DNA of 64,000 bases from Fen-999 sp044220545 (GTDB taxonomy: Bacteria; Pseudomonadota; Gammaproteobacteria; Burkholderiales; Rhodocyclaceae): NCBI GenBank assembly GCA_044220545.1, contig JBGAQX010000003.1, forward strand, positions 39,578 through 103,577. Reading direction: 5' to 3'. Below are positions 41,433-48,870 of this stretch, one piece after another (position 1 is the stretch's first letter; every line of letters starts with the position of its first letter). The notes under the pieces were generated by a model, which saw nothing but the letters and a program-made list of their open reading frames with translations, ran no database searches and was not told where the DNA came from. The translations under genes were made by a program, and so were the position numbers.

Positions 41433-42089
41433 ATCGGGCACCGAGATCCGGTCGCCGCGCACCACGATCAGGCCGGCATCGACGAGATCGCGCAGGTTGC
41501 GGGAAAAAGTTTCCGGCGTCATGCCAAGGCGTGAGGCGATCACCTGTTTCGAGGCCGGCAGCAGGATGCTGGCCCCGGGCGCGACGGTGTCGCCGCATCG
41601 ACTGATCAGGTAACAGGCAACGCGCTGGACATGCCTGTGTGTGGCGTAGGATTCCACATCCCGCACCAGGGTCAGCACCCGTCCGGAAAGCATCCGCAGC
41701 AGTCGCTGGACCAGCTTGGGCTGACTGAAGGCAAGCTCCAGAAAGATCGCCCGGTCGATGTGCAGGAGCCGGGTGTCGACCAGCGCGGCCGCATAGTAGG
41801 GAAAAGGCGTGTCCAGAAAGAGCGCCGACTCGCCAAAACTCTGCTGGGCGTCGACCAGTTCCAGAATCTTTTCCTTGCCGTCCGGCGACATGCACGCCTC
41901 CTTGATCAGACCCGCCGTCACCACAAACAGCCCTGTTGGTCTCTCGCCAACGCGGAATACGACCTCGCCACGGGCATAACATCGTTCCCGGGCGGCGCTT
42001 GCCAGGCGCTCCAACAGTTCGCTGTCGAGGTCCTGGAATAAGGGCAAGCGCGCGAGAACGGCTGGGATGTGGGCCTGGGGATGCTTCAT
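41403..42089 (-). CDS. Crp/Fnr family transcription regulator
   Basis: The 228-residue protein has a cyclic-nucleotide-binding fold (GEVVFRVGERPTGLFVVTAGLIKEA, FGESALF), a dimer helix and an HTH (ASKQVIASRLGMTPETFSRNLRDL). It lacks the N-terminal FNR cysteine cluster, so it is not an FNR oxygen sensor; it may be Dnr-like or respond to another ligand. It starts 9 bp after dnaB and is probably co-transcribed with it. Targets are unknown. Confidence 0.9.
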   Translation of the reverse strand: MKHPQAHIPAVLARLPLFQDLDSELLERLASAARERCYARGEVVFRVGERPTGLFVVTAGLIKEACMSPDGKEKILELVDAQQSFGESALFLDTPFPYYAAALVDTRLLHIDRAIFLELAFSQPKLVQRLLRMLSGRVLTLVRDVESYATHRHVQRVACYLISRCGDTVAPGASILLPASKQVIASRLGMTPETFSRNLRDLVDAGLIVVRGDRISVPDLAELKAFAV

Positions 42090-42098
42090 TTCGACGGG

Positions 42099-43499
42099 TC
42101 AGTAGCTGCCCGGCGCGGCAAAGTTCTGGAACTTGGTGTATTCGCCGAGGAAGGTGAGCTTCACCGTGCCGGTCGGGCCGTTCCGGTGCTTGCCGATGAT
42201 GACTTCGGCGATGCCTTTTTCGGTGGTGTCCTGCTTGTAATATTCCTCTCGGTACATCATCAGGATGATGTCGGCGTCCTGCTCGATGGCGCCCGATTCG
42301 CGCAGGTCGCTCATCAGCGGCCGCTTGTCGTTGCGCTCCTCGACCTTGCGCGACAACTGGGACAGCGCGATCACCGGCACCTGCAACTCCTTGGCCAGGG
42401 CCTTGATGGAGCGGGAGATCTCGGAGATTTCGGTGGCGCGGTTCTCTGAGGCGCCGGCGCTACCGGTCATGAGCTGGATATAGTCGATGACGATCAGGCC
42501 GAGCTTGCCGCACTGGCGATGCAGGCGCCGGGCGCGGGCGCGCAGGTCGGTGGCGTTGATGGCGCCGGTTTCGTCGATATGGATCGGCGCGTCGTGCAGC
42601 TTGCCCAGCGCGACGGTCATCTTGTCCCAGTCTTCGTCGGTTAGTCGGCCGCTGCGCGTCTTCTGCTGGTCCAGGCGGCCAATGGACGAGAGCATCCGCG
42701 TGGCGATCTGCGGGCCGGACATTTCCAGGCTGAAGACAGCCACCGGCAACTGCATTTCGACGCCGACGTATTCGGCGATGTTGAGCGCGAAAGCGGTCTT
42801 GCCCATCGAAGGGCGGCCGGCCACGACGATCATGTCGCCCGGTTGCAGACCGGAGGTCATCTTGTCCAGATCGTGGAAGCCGGTCGGCACGCCGGTGATG
42901 TCGGAGGGATTTTCCCGGTCGTAAAGTTGCTGAATGCGGTCGACGACATCGCCCAGCAAAGGCGTGATGGCCCGGAAGCCCTGCACCGATTTGGCCCCGG
43001 CCTCGGCGATCTCGAACACCCTTTGCTCGGCCTCGTCGAGCAGTTGCTTGGCGTCGCGGCCGGCGGGGTTGAGGGCGCTGGCGGCGATATCGTCGCCGAC
43101 GGTGACCAGTTTTCTGAGCACGGCCCGCTCGTGGACGATTTCGGCATAGCGGCGAATATTGGCCGCCGACGGCGTGGCGTTGGCGATTTCGCCCAGATAG
43201 GCCATGCCGCCCGTCTGCTCGACCTGGTTGCTCTTTTCGATGGACTCGTAGACCGTCACCACGTCGGCCGGCTTGCCCATCGTGATCAGCTTGCCGATGT
43301 GGGTGAAGATGCGCCGGTGGTCGTCGCGGTAGAAATCACCCTGGGCGACGATATCGGCGATGCGATCCCAGGCCGCGTTGTCGAGCAGCAGGCCGCCGAT
43401 CAGCGACTGCTCCGCCTCGATCGAGTGCGGAGGCAGCTTGAGCGCCGCCACCTGCGCGTCGGAAATGGGATTGGCGTTGGTCAGGCGGGCCTGGGCCAT
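42099..43499 (-). CDS. dnaB: replicative DNA helicase DnaB
   Basis: DnaB is the hexameric 5'-3' replication-fork helicase. From MAQARLTNANPISDAQ it is 466 residues; a TTG two codons upstream is closer to the GGAGG and less likely. N-terminal domain PPHSIEAEQSLIGGLLLDN; RecA-like domain with Walker A AGRPSMGKTAFALN, LEMSGPQIATRML, IVIDYIQLM (Walker B) and LSQLSRKVEERNDKRPLMSDLRESGAIEQDAD. No intein is present. Two DnaA-box-like 9-mers lie upstream. Confidence 0.96.
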   Translation of the reverse strand: MAQARLTNANPISDAQVAALKLPPHSIEAEQSLIGGLLLDNAAWDRIADIVAQGDFYRDDHRRIFTHIGKLITMGKPADVVTVYESIEKSNQVEQTGGMAYLGEIANATPSAANIRRYAEIVHERAVLRKLVTVGDDIAASALNPAGRDAKQLLDEAEQRVFEIAEAGAKSVQGFRAITPLLGDVVDRIQQLYDRENPSDITGVPTGFHDLDKMTSGLQPGDMIVVAGRPSMGKTAFALNIAEYVGVEMQLPVAVFSLEMSGPQIATRMLSSIGRLDQQKTRSGRLTDEDWDKMTVALGKLHDAPIHIDETGAINATDLRARARRLHRQCGKLGLIVIDYIQLMTGSAGASENRATEISEISRSIKALAKELQVPVIALSQLSRKVEERNDKRPLMSDLRESGAIEQDADIILMMYREEYYKQDTTEKGIAEVIIGKHRNGPTGTVKLTFLGEYTKFQNFAAPGSY

Positions 43500-43689
43500 G
43501 GGCAAGTTGCCTCCAAAGTTAGCGCGGCAAGTGTACCGGGGGGAAGCGCGTCTGACGAGGGGACAAGCTGTGGATAGTCGGTGGATAAGGTGTGAAAAGA
43601 TGCCGATTACCGACCCTTGTCGTCGGTTGCCTTACCTTCGGGCGCTGGCACCATGGCGGCATCATCGTCAGCCAGCGAGTGGAATAGCC

Positions 43690-44871
43690 ATGCGACCCAG
43701 CGTCTTGCGCAACGTACTGTTCGCCTCACTGGGTTTCGGCCTGGCGATCGGCTTTGTCTTTCCCTTTTTCGCGGATCTGTTCGTCACCTGGAAACCAGGC
43801 ATGTATGGCTGGTTTTCGGTCGCGGCGCTGGCGGCCGGAGCCTCCGTCGGCGCGGTTAACTACTGGATCGTCAATCGCGTCCTGATCAGCCGCCTGCGCC
43901 GCATCGCCGAGGTGGCCAACTCGATCGGCAACGGCGACCTGACCCACCGCTGTGCCATGGAAAGCGCCGACACCATCGGGGAAATCATCGATGCCTTCAA
44001 TCAAATGGCCGTCACCCTGAGAGACTTGATCGGCGGCATGGCCACCCTGAGCGGCAACGTCGATTCGGACACGCGCAACATCCAGCACCTGGTGGGCGGC
44101 ATCCGGGAACGCTTCACGGTGCAGCATGCCGAGACCGGCCAGATCGTGGACGCGCTCGAACAGATGCGCAGCAAGGGCGCCGAAGTGTCCGATACCGCCA
44201 GCCAGGTGGCCGAATCGACCAGCCGCGCCGTCGAAGTGGCGCGCGGCGGCTCCTCGGTGGTCGCCGAAACGGTCAGGGGCATGGGCGAAATCGAGCGCAC
44301 GGTGGCCAGCGCCTCGGACGACGTCTTCCAGCTTGGCCAGCGCTCCGACGAGATCGGCGCCATCATTGCCGTCATTCGGGGCATCGCCGAGCAGACCAAC
44401 CTGCTGGCGCTCAATGCCGCCATCGAGGCCGCGCGGGCCGGCGAGCAAGGCCGCGGCTTCGCGGTGGTCGCCGACGAAGTCCGCAAACTGGCGGAAAAGA
44501 CCGGGTCCGCCACCGAGGAAATCAGCCAGATGATCGGCGGCATCCAGACTCAGGTCAAACAGACCGTGGTCAGCATGGAAGAAAGCCGCAACCACGTCCA
44601 CGCCGGTGTCGGCCGGGCCGAAAAGGCCGGCCAGTCACTCGCCGAGATACTGGACAGCGTTCAGGGCGTTTCGGCCATGATGGCCCGCATCACCTCCCTG
44701 GCCGGCGAGCAGCAAACCCTGGCCGACGACATCGTCGGCCGGGCGGAGAAGATTGCCCGCAGCATCGACGACACTCTGGGCCAGACCGCTTCCTGCGATC
44801 AGTCCTGCGCCGGTCTGGCCGGCCAGTCGGCGTCGCTACAGGAGCAGGTCGGCCGCTTCCGCGTGGCATGA
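43690..44871 (+). CDS. methyl-accepting chemotaxis protein (no large periplasmic sensor)
   Basis: The 393-residue protein has two N-terminal transmembrane helices (LRNVLFASLGFGLAIGFVFPFF and WFSVAALAAGASVGAVNYWIV) with only a short loop between them, a HAMP domain (about 60-110), and a long coiled-coil signalling domain with the hairpin EQTNLLALNAAIEAARAGEQGRGFAVVADEVRKLAEKT near residues 233-272. It must sense membrane or cytoplasmic cues, or a partner protein. Its stop overlaps nth (ATGA). Confidence 0.92.
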   Translation: MRPSVLRNVLFASLGFGLAIGFVFPFFADLFVTWKPGMYGWFSVAALAAGASVGAVNYWIVNRVLISRLRRIAEVANSIGNGDLTHRCAMESADTIGEIIDAFNQMAVTLRDLIGGMATLSGNVDSDTRNIQHLVGGIRERFTVQHAETGQIVDALEQMRSKGAEVSDTASQVAESTSRAVEVARGGSSVVAETVRGMGEIERTVASASDDVFQLGQRSDEIGAIIAVIRGIAEQTNLLALNAAIEAARAGEQGRGFAVVADEVRKLAEKTGSATEEISQMIGGIQTQVKQTVVSMEESRNHVHAGVGRAEKAGQSLAEILDSVQGVSAMMARITSLAGEQQTLADDIVGRAEKIARSIDDTLGQTASCDQSCAGLAGQSASLQEQVGRFRVA

Positions 44872-45506
44872 AGCCGAAGCAGCGCGCCGCCCTGTTTGCC
44901 CGCCTGGCGGCGGCCAATCCGGAGCCGGCAACCGAACTGCGCTACGCAACGCCGTATCAGTTGCTGGTCGCCGTGATCCTCTCCGCACAAGCCACCGACA
45001 AGGGCGTCAACCGCGCCACGGGGCCGCTCTTCCAAGATGCGCCGACCCCGCGGGCGATCGTCGACCTTGGCGAGGAAGGGCTGGCTGGCTACATCCAGAC
45101 CATCGGTCTGTACAAGACCAAGGCGAAGAACGTCATCGCCGCCACCCGCCTGCTGCTCGACCGGCATGGCGGTGAAGTTCCCCATGATCGTGCCGCGCTG
45201 GAGGCTCTGCCGGGAGTCGGCCGCAAGACGGCCAACGTCGTCCTGAACATCGTCTTCGACGAACCGACCATCGCCGTCGATACGCATATCTTCCGCCTAG
45301 CCAACCGCACCGGCCTGGCACCCGGCAAGGACGTCCGCGCCGTGGAAGACCGGTTGCTCAAGGTGGTGCCGGACGAATTTCGGCAACACGCCCACCACTG
45401 GCTGATCCTGCACGGCCGCTATGTGTGCAAGGCGCGCAAGCCGGAGTGCTACCGCTGTACCCTCCAGGACTTGTGCGACTACCCGGACAAGACACCCGCG
45501 CCGTGA
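44868..45506 (+). CDS. nth: endonuclease III (DNA glycosylase/AP lyase)
   Basis: This 212-residue base-excision enzyme removes oxidised pyrimidines. HhH motif LPGVGRKTANVVLN with catalytic K120; catalytic D138 in AVDTHIFRLANR; 4Fe-4S ligands C187, C194, C197 and C203 with the usual C-x6-C-x2-C-x5-C spacing. It overlaps the chemotaxis-receptor gene upstream; in many relatives it follows rsxE instead. Confidence 0.97.
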   Translation: MKPKQRAALFARLAAANPEPATELRYATPYQLLVAVILSAQATDKGVNRATGPLFQDAPTPRAIVDLGEEGLAGYIQTIGLYKTKAKNVIAATRLLLDRHGGEVPHDRAALEALPGVGRKTANVVLNIVFDEPTIAVDTHIFRLANRTGLAPGKDVRAVEDRLLKVVPDEFRQHAHHWLILHGRYVCKARKPECYRCTLQDLCDYPDKTPAP

Positions 45507-45524
45507 GCATCGGAAGGAGCCCGC

Positions 45525-45959
45525 ATGTTCTCCCCTAGCCGCGACCAGGCCCGGCGTTTTCTCGCCGATGCCTGGCGCAAACGTTGCGCCAGGCTGCCGG
45601 CCACGCCGATGGAAGTGCTGGCGGCGGACATCGTCACCCTGCATCCTGAATACCATGAGTTGCTGGCGGGTGACGATGCGGCGCTGAGCCGCGAATGGAC
45701 ACCCGAGCAGGGCGACACGAATCCCTTCCTGCATCTTTCCCTGCATCTGGCCATCGAAGAACAGCTCTCGATCGACCAGCCACCCGGCATTCGGGCCGCC
45801 TTCGAGCAGTTGCTGAAGAATCACCACGGCGATCGTCATGCCGCGCTGCACGCGGTGCTGGACTGCCTGGGCGAAACGGTCTGGCGAGCCAGCCGAGACC
45901 AGGCGCCGCCAGATGGCGCGGCCTATCTGGACTGCCTGCGCCGGGCGGCCGAAAGGTGA
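45525..45959 (+). CDS. DUF1841 family protein
   Basis: This 144-residue protein starts MFSPSRDQARRFLADAWRKR, with a GGAAGGAG ribosome-binding site. It shows EYHELLAGDDAALSREWTPEQGDTNPFLHLSLHLAIEEQLSIDQPPGIR, the conserved DUF1841 block with a His-rich centre, and HHGDRHAALHAVLDCLGE...W. Function unknown; members are common next to nth in beta- and gammaproteobacteria. It is probably in the nth transcript. Confidence 0.9.
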   Translation: MFSPSRDQARRFLADAWRKRCARLPATPMEVLAADIVTLHPEYHELLAGDDAALSREWTPEQGDTNPFLHLSLHLAIEEQLSIDQPPGIRAAFEQLLKNHHGDRHAALHAVLDCLGETVWRASRDQAPPDGAAYLDCLRRAAER

Positions 45960-45972
45960 CGCCGGGCGGTCG

Positions 45973-47769
45973 CTAGCCCTGGACGGGCGGCGCGACCTTC
46001 AGTACTTCCTCGATGGTGGTCAGGCCGGCGGCGACCTTCTTGGCGCCGGAAATGCGCAGCGGCTTCATGCCTTCGCGCGTGGCCTGCTCCCGCAAGTGCG
46101 CCAGGTCGGCATGGGCCGTGATCAGCTTGCGGATCTCGGGCGAGGTCACCATGATCTCGTAGAGCCCCATCCGCCCCAGGTAGCCGGTCATCCGGCACTC
46201 CAGGCAGCCACCCGCCATATAGAGGGTCTGCGGCTTGCCCGCCTTCCAGGGCGAGACCAGATCGTGCCAGGCCTGCTCGTCCTCGGCGCGCATGCCGCCC
46301 GCCTTTTTGCACTTGGGGCACAGCGTCCGCACCAGTCGTTGCGCCATGACACCAAGCAGGGTCGATTGCAGCAGGTAGGGCGGCACACCGAGGTCGAGCA
46401 GGCGTGTCACCGCCGTCGGGGCGTCGTTGGTGTGCAGCGTGGTCAGCACCAGGTGGCCGGTCAGCGCCGCCTGGATGGCCATCTCGGCGGTTTCGATGTC
46501 GCGGATTTCGCCGACCATGACGATGTCCGGGTCCTGGCGCATCAGCGCCCGGATGCCTTCCGCGAAGCCCATGCCGATGTCGGACACGACCTGCACCTGG
46601 TTGAAGCTCGGCTCGATCATTTCGATCGGATCCTCCAGCGTGCAGACATTGACCTCGGGGGTCGCCAGCAGCTTGAGGGTCGAATACAGGGTCGTGGTCT
46701 TGCCCGAACCGGTCGGGCCGGTGACCAGGATGATGCCGTTCGGCTGGCTGGTCATCTGCTGCCAGCGGGCCAGGTCTTCGTCGCCAAAGCCGAGGTCGGC
46801 GAAGTCGCGCACCAGGACCTCGGGGTCGAAGACCCGCATCACCAGCTTTTCGCCAAACGCGGTCGGCATGGTCGACAACCGCAGCTCCACTTCCTGGCCG
46901 GTGGGCGTGCGCGTCTTGATCCGGCCATCCTGCGGCCGGCGCTTCTCGACCACGTCCATGCGCCCGAGAATCTTGATGCGGCTGGTCATGGCGTTCAGCA
47001 CCGGCATCGGAATCTGATACACCTGATGCAGCACGCCGTCGATGCGGAAGCGGACGATGCCCATGTCGCGGCGCGGCTCGACATGGATGTCCGACGCGCG
47101 CTGGTCGAAGGCGTATTGCCAGAGCCAGTCGACGATCAGCACGACGTGCTGGTCGTTGGCGTCGAGCGAACCCTTGGCCTTGCCCATCTCGACCAGTTGC
47201 TCGAAATTCGAGATGCCGACACCGGAAACGTCGCCCCGTGCCAGGGCTTTCTTCACCGACTTGGCCAGGTTGTAGAACTCGACCTGATAGCGGCTGATGG
47301 CGTCCGGGTCGGCGATCACCCGCCGGATGCTCTTGCGCAGGATGGGCTCCAGCTCCGCTTCCCAACTGCGCTGGAAGGGCTCGGCGGTGGCGATCACCAC
47401 CTCGTGCGGCCGCACTTCCAGGGGCAGGATGCGGAAACGCGTCGCATAGGCGCTCGACATCACCTCGGTGACGGCGGCGACGTTGATCTTCAGCGGATCG
47501 ATATGCCGGTAGTCGAGGCCGCTCCACTTCGCCAGCCATTGGGCCAGGGCGTCGGGATCGAGCGTGCGGTGCGGCGGCTGGGGTGTCTTCCAGCGTTGTT
47601 CGGCGATCACCACCAGCGGATGGATGTCGCCCCGAAAGTAACGACGCTCCTGCTTGAACTTCTCGGCGATGTCGGTGGCCACCAGACCGTCGGCCACCAA
47701 CGCGTCGACCACCTCCGCCAATGCCAGGCGGCGATCTTGCTGTTCAACGGGATCCGCGGATTTCTTCAT
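45973..47769 (-). CDS. GspE/PulE/PilB-family secretion ATPase
   Basis: The 598-residue protein starts MKKSADPVEQQDRRLALAEVV. It has an N-terminal N1/N2-type region (DALAQWLAKWSGLDYRHIDPLKIN), a linker, and the hexameric ATPase core: DQRASDIHVEPRRDMGIVRFRIDGVLHQV, Walker A VTGPTGSGKTTTLY, the Asp box and Walker B DPDIVMVGEIRD, and a C4 zinc motif (CPKC...CLEC). It is a type II secretion/type IV pilus-type motor. No pilin, pilC or gsp genes neighbour it, so it may serve a pilus or secretion system elsewhere. Confidence 0.9.
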   Translation of the reverse strand: MKKSADPVEQQDRRLALAEVVDALVADGLVATDIAEKFKQERRYFRGDIHPLVVIAEQRWKTPQPPHRTLDPDALAQWLAKWSGLDYRHIDPLKINVAAVTEVMSSAYATRFRILPLEVRPHEVVIATAEPFQRSWEAELEPILRKSIRRVIADPDAISRYQVEFYNLAKSVKKALARGDVSGVGISNFEQLVEMGKAKGSLDANDQHVVLIVDWLWQYAFDQRASDIHVEPRRDMGIVRFRIDGVLHQVYQIPMPVLNAMTSRIKILGRMDVVEKRRPQDGRIKTRTPTGQEVELRLSTMPTAFGEKLVMRVFDPEVLVRDFADLGFGDEDLARWQQMTSQPNGIILVTGPTGSGKTTTLYSTLKLLATPEVNVCTLEDPIEMIEPSFNQVQVVSDIGMGFAEGIRALMRQDPDIVMVGEIRDIETAEMAIQAALTGHLVLTTLHTNDAPTAVTRLLDLGVPPYLLQSTLLGVMAQRLVRTLCPKCKKAGGMRAEDEQAWHDLVSPWKAGKPQTLYMAGGCLECRMTGYLGRMGLYEIMVTSPEIRKLITAHADLAHLREQATREGMKPLRISGAKKVAAGLTTIEEVLKVAPPVQG

Positions 47770-47872
47770 CGTCTCTGCTCCTGGGTGCGCCGGCGATTCT
47801 ACCCCCGGCGCCCATGCCGGAACGGTGCCTGGACTATCATTGGCGACAGGACAAGCCATTCCGGAGTATGAC

Positions 47873-48226
47873 ATGCACAAGCCAGCCACACCGTTGCGCG
47901 GCATCATCGCCGCAACCCTGATTTCCGTGCTGGCCGGCCAGGTCGCCCTGGCCCAGCCCACCTTGGCGCAAGCGGTCGATTGCGCCAAGGCCCGCAACCC
48001 GGAACGCTGCGAAGCACGCCAGAAGGCACGGGCGCTTTGCGGTGACAAGCGCGGCGCCGAGCGCCGGCAATGCGTCAAGGAACAAACGCCGCCGCCCGAC
48101 TGCGGCAAGGCGCCCGATCCGGCACGCTGCGTCGCCATGCAGGCGGCGCAGGAAGCCTGCAAGGCCAAGGCCGGCCCCACGCATCGGCAATGCCTGCGCG
48201 ACGCCATGGCGGGTGCCAAGCGCTGA
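47873..48226 (+). CDS. small exported protein with duplicated four-cysteine motif
   Basis: This 117-residue protein has a signal peptide (IIAATLISVLAGQVALAQ). The mature part contains two copies of a four-Cys unit, each with exactly C-x8-C-x9-C-x10-C spacing: CAKARNPERC... and CGKAPDPARC..., both ending RQC. The GGAG ribosome-binding site is clear. The periplasmic Cys pairs probably form disulfides in paired helices. I do not recognise a family or function. It is divergent from the GspE-type gene. Confidence 0.7.
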   Translation: MHKPATPLRGIIAATLISVLAGQVALAQPTLAQAVDCAKARNPERCEARQKARALCGDKRGAERRQCVKEQTPPPDCGKAPDPARCVAMQAAQEACKAKAGPTHRQCLRDAMAGAKR

Positions 48227-48335
48227 CACGCGGACACTCGGCAGGGGAGACTGTCGCGGAACTATTTCGTAGGCCGATAGTCCCATCGATACCATCAGAA
48301 TTTTCCCATTGTCTCTTTATCGTCAATTCCTTCTA

Positions 48336-48366
48336 TTGACCTTGGAGCAACTCCAAGGTTTATAAG
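48336..48366 (+). promoter_or_regulatory. MerR-type promoter-operator
   Basis: A TTGACC -35 (48336-48341) and TATAAG -10 (48361-48366) are separated by 19 bp, the long spacer typical of MerR-activated promoters. The spacer holds a perfect dyad: ACCTTGGAG, CAA, CTCCAAGGT (48339-48359). The regulator binding here would be the MerR protein encoded 41 bp downstream. All bases were read directly. Confidence 0.85.
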
Positions 48367-48406
48367 TCTGCCGACTCACTGCTTTACTCAACCGGTTTGA
48401 GGGCAA

Positions 48407-48853
48407 ATGGACGGCTACAGGATTGGCGAATTAGCCCGCTTGGCGGGCGTCCCGGTGGACACCATCCGCTATTACGAGCGGACGGGGCTTATTCCCCCGC
48501 CACCCCGGACAGCCGCCGGCTACCGCCGATACTCATCTGAAGTGCTTGCGCGTTTGCAGATGGTGCGTCGCGCCAAGACCCTCGGTTTCTCGCTCTCCGA
48601 AATCGGTGAACTGCTACATCTGTTCGACAACCGAGACACTCCCTGTCGACACCTGCATTGCCGTGCCGTCGGCAAGCTGGAGGAGCTGGAAGGCCGGATC
48701 GACGAACTGCATCGTATCAAGCGCGAGTTGCAGGTGATGATCGAAAACTGCCACCCGGCCACCCCGATCAACCAATGCCCCGTGCTGAACGCCATCGTGC
48801 CCATCGGGGAAATCGCCACCCTGCTGACATCCCCGGTCAAGAAGACGTCTTGA
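48407..48853 (+). CDS. MerR family transcription regulator
   Basis: This 148-residue activator has the winged HTH start YRIGELARLAGVPVDTIRYYERTGLIPPPPRTAAGYRRYS, a dimer helix, and a Cys/His-rich sensor part: DTPCRHLHCRAVGKL near residue 80 and ENCHPATPINQCPVLNAI near 120, similar in layout to Cd/Pb/Zn-type MerR proteins (CadR/PbrR/ZntR). A metal inducer is likely; which metal is not shown. The downstream histidine kinase begins within 20 bp of its end, so it is probably autoregulated and co-transcribed with it. Confidence 0.9.
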   Translation: MDGYRIGELARLAGVPVDTIRYYERTGLIPPPPRTAAGYRRYSSEVLARLQMVRRAKTLGFSLSEIGELLHLFDNRDTPCRHLHCRAVGKLEELEGRIDELHRIKRELQVMIENCHPATPINQCPVLNAIVPIGEIATLLTSPVKKTS

Positions 48854-48870
48854 GCCGCTCCCCCCGGACC

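Noticed and set aside
45838..47871. 677-codon plus-strand open frame opposite the GspE-type ATPase
   Set aside because: It is antisense to clear ATPase motifs and has shadow-like composition.
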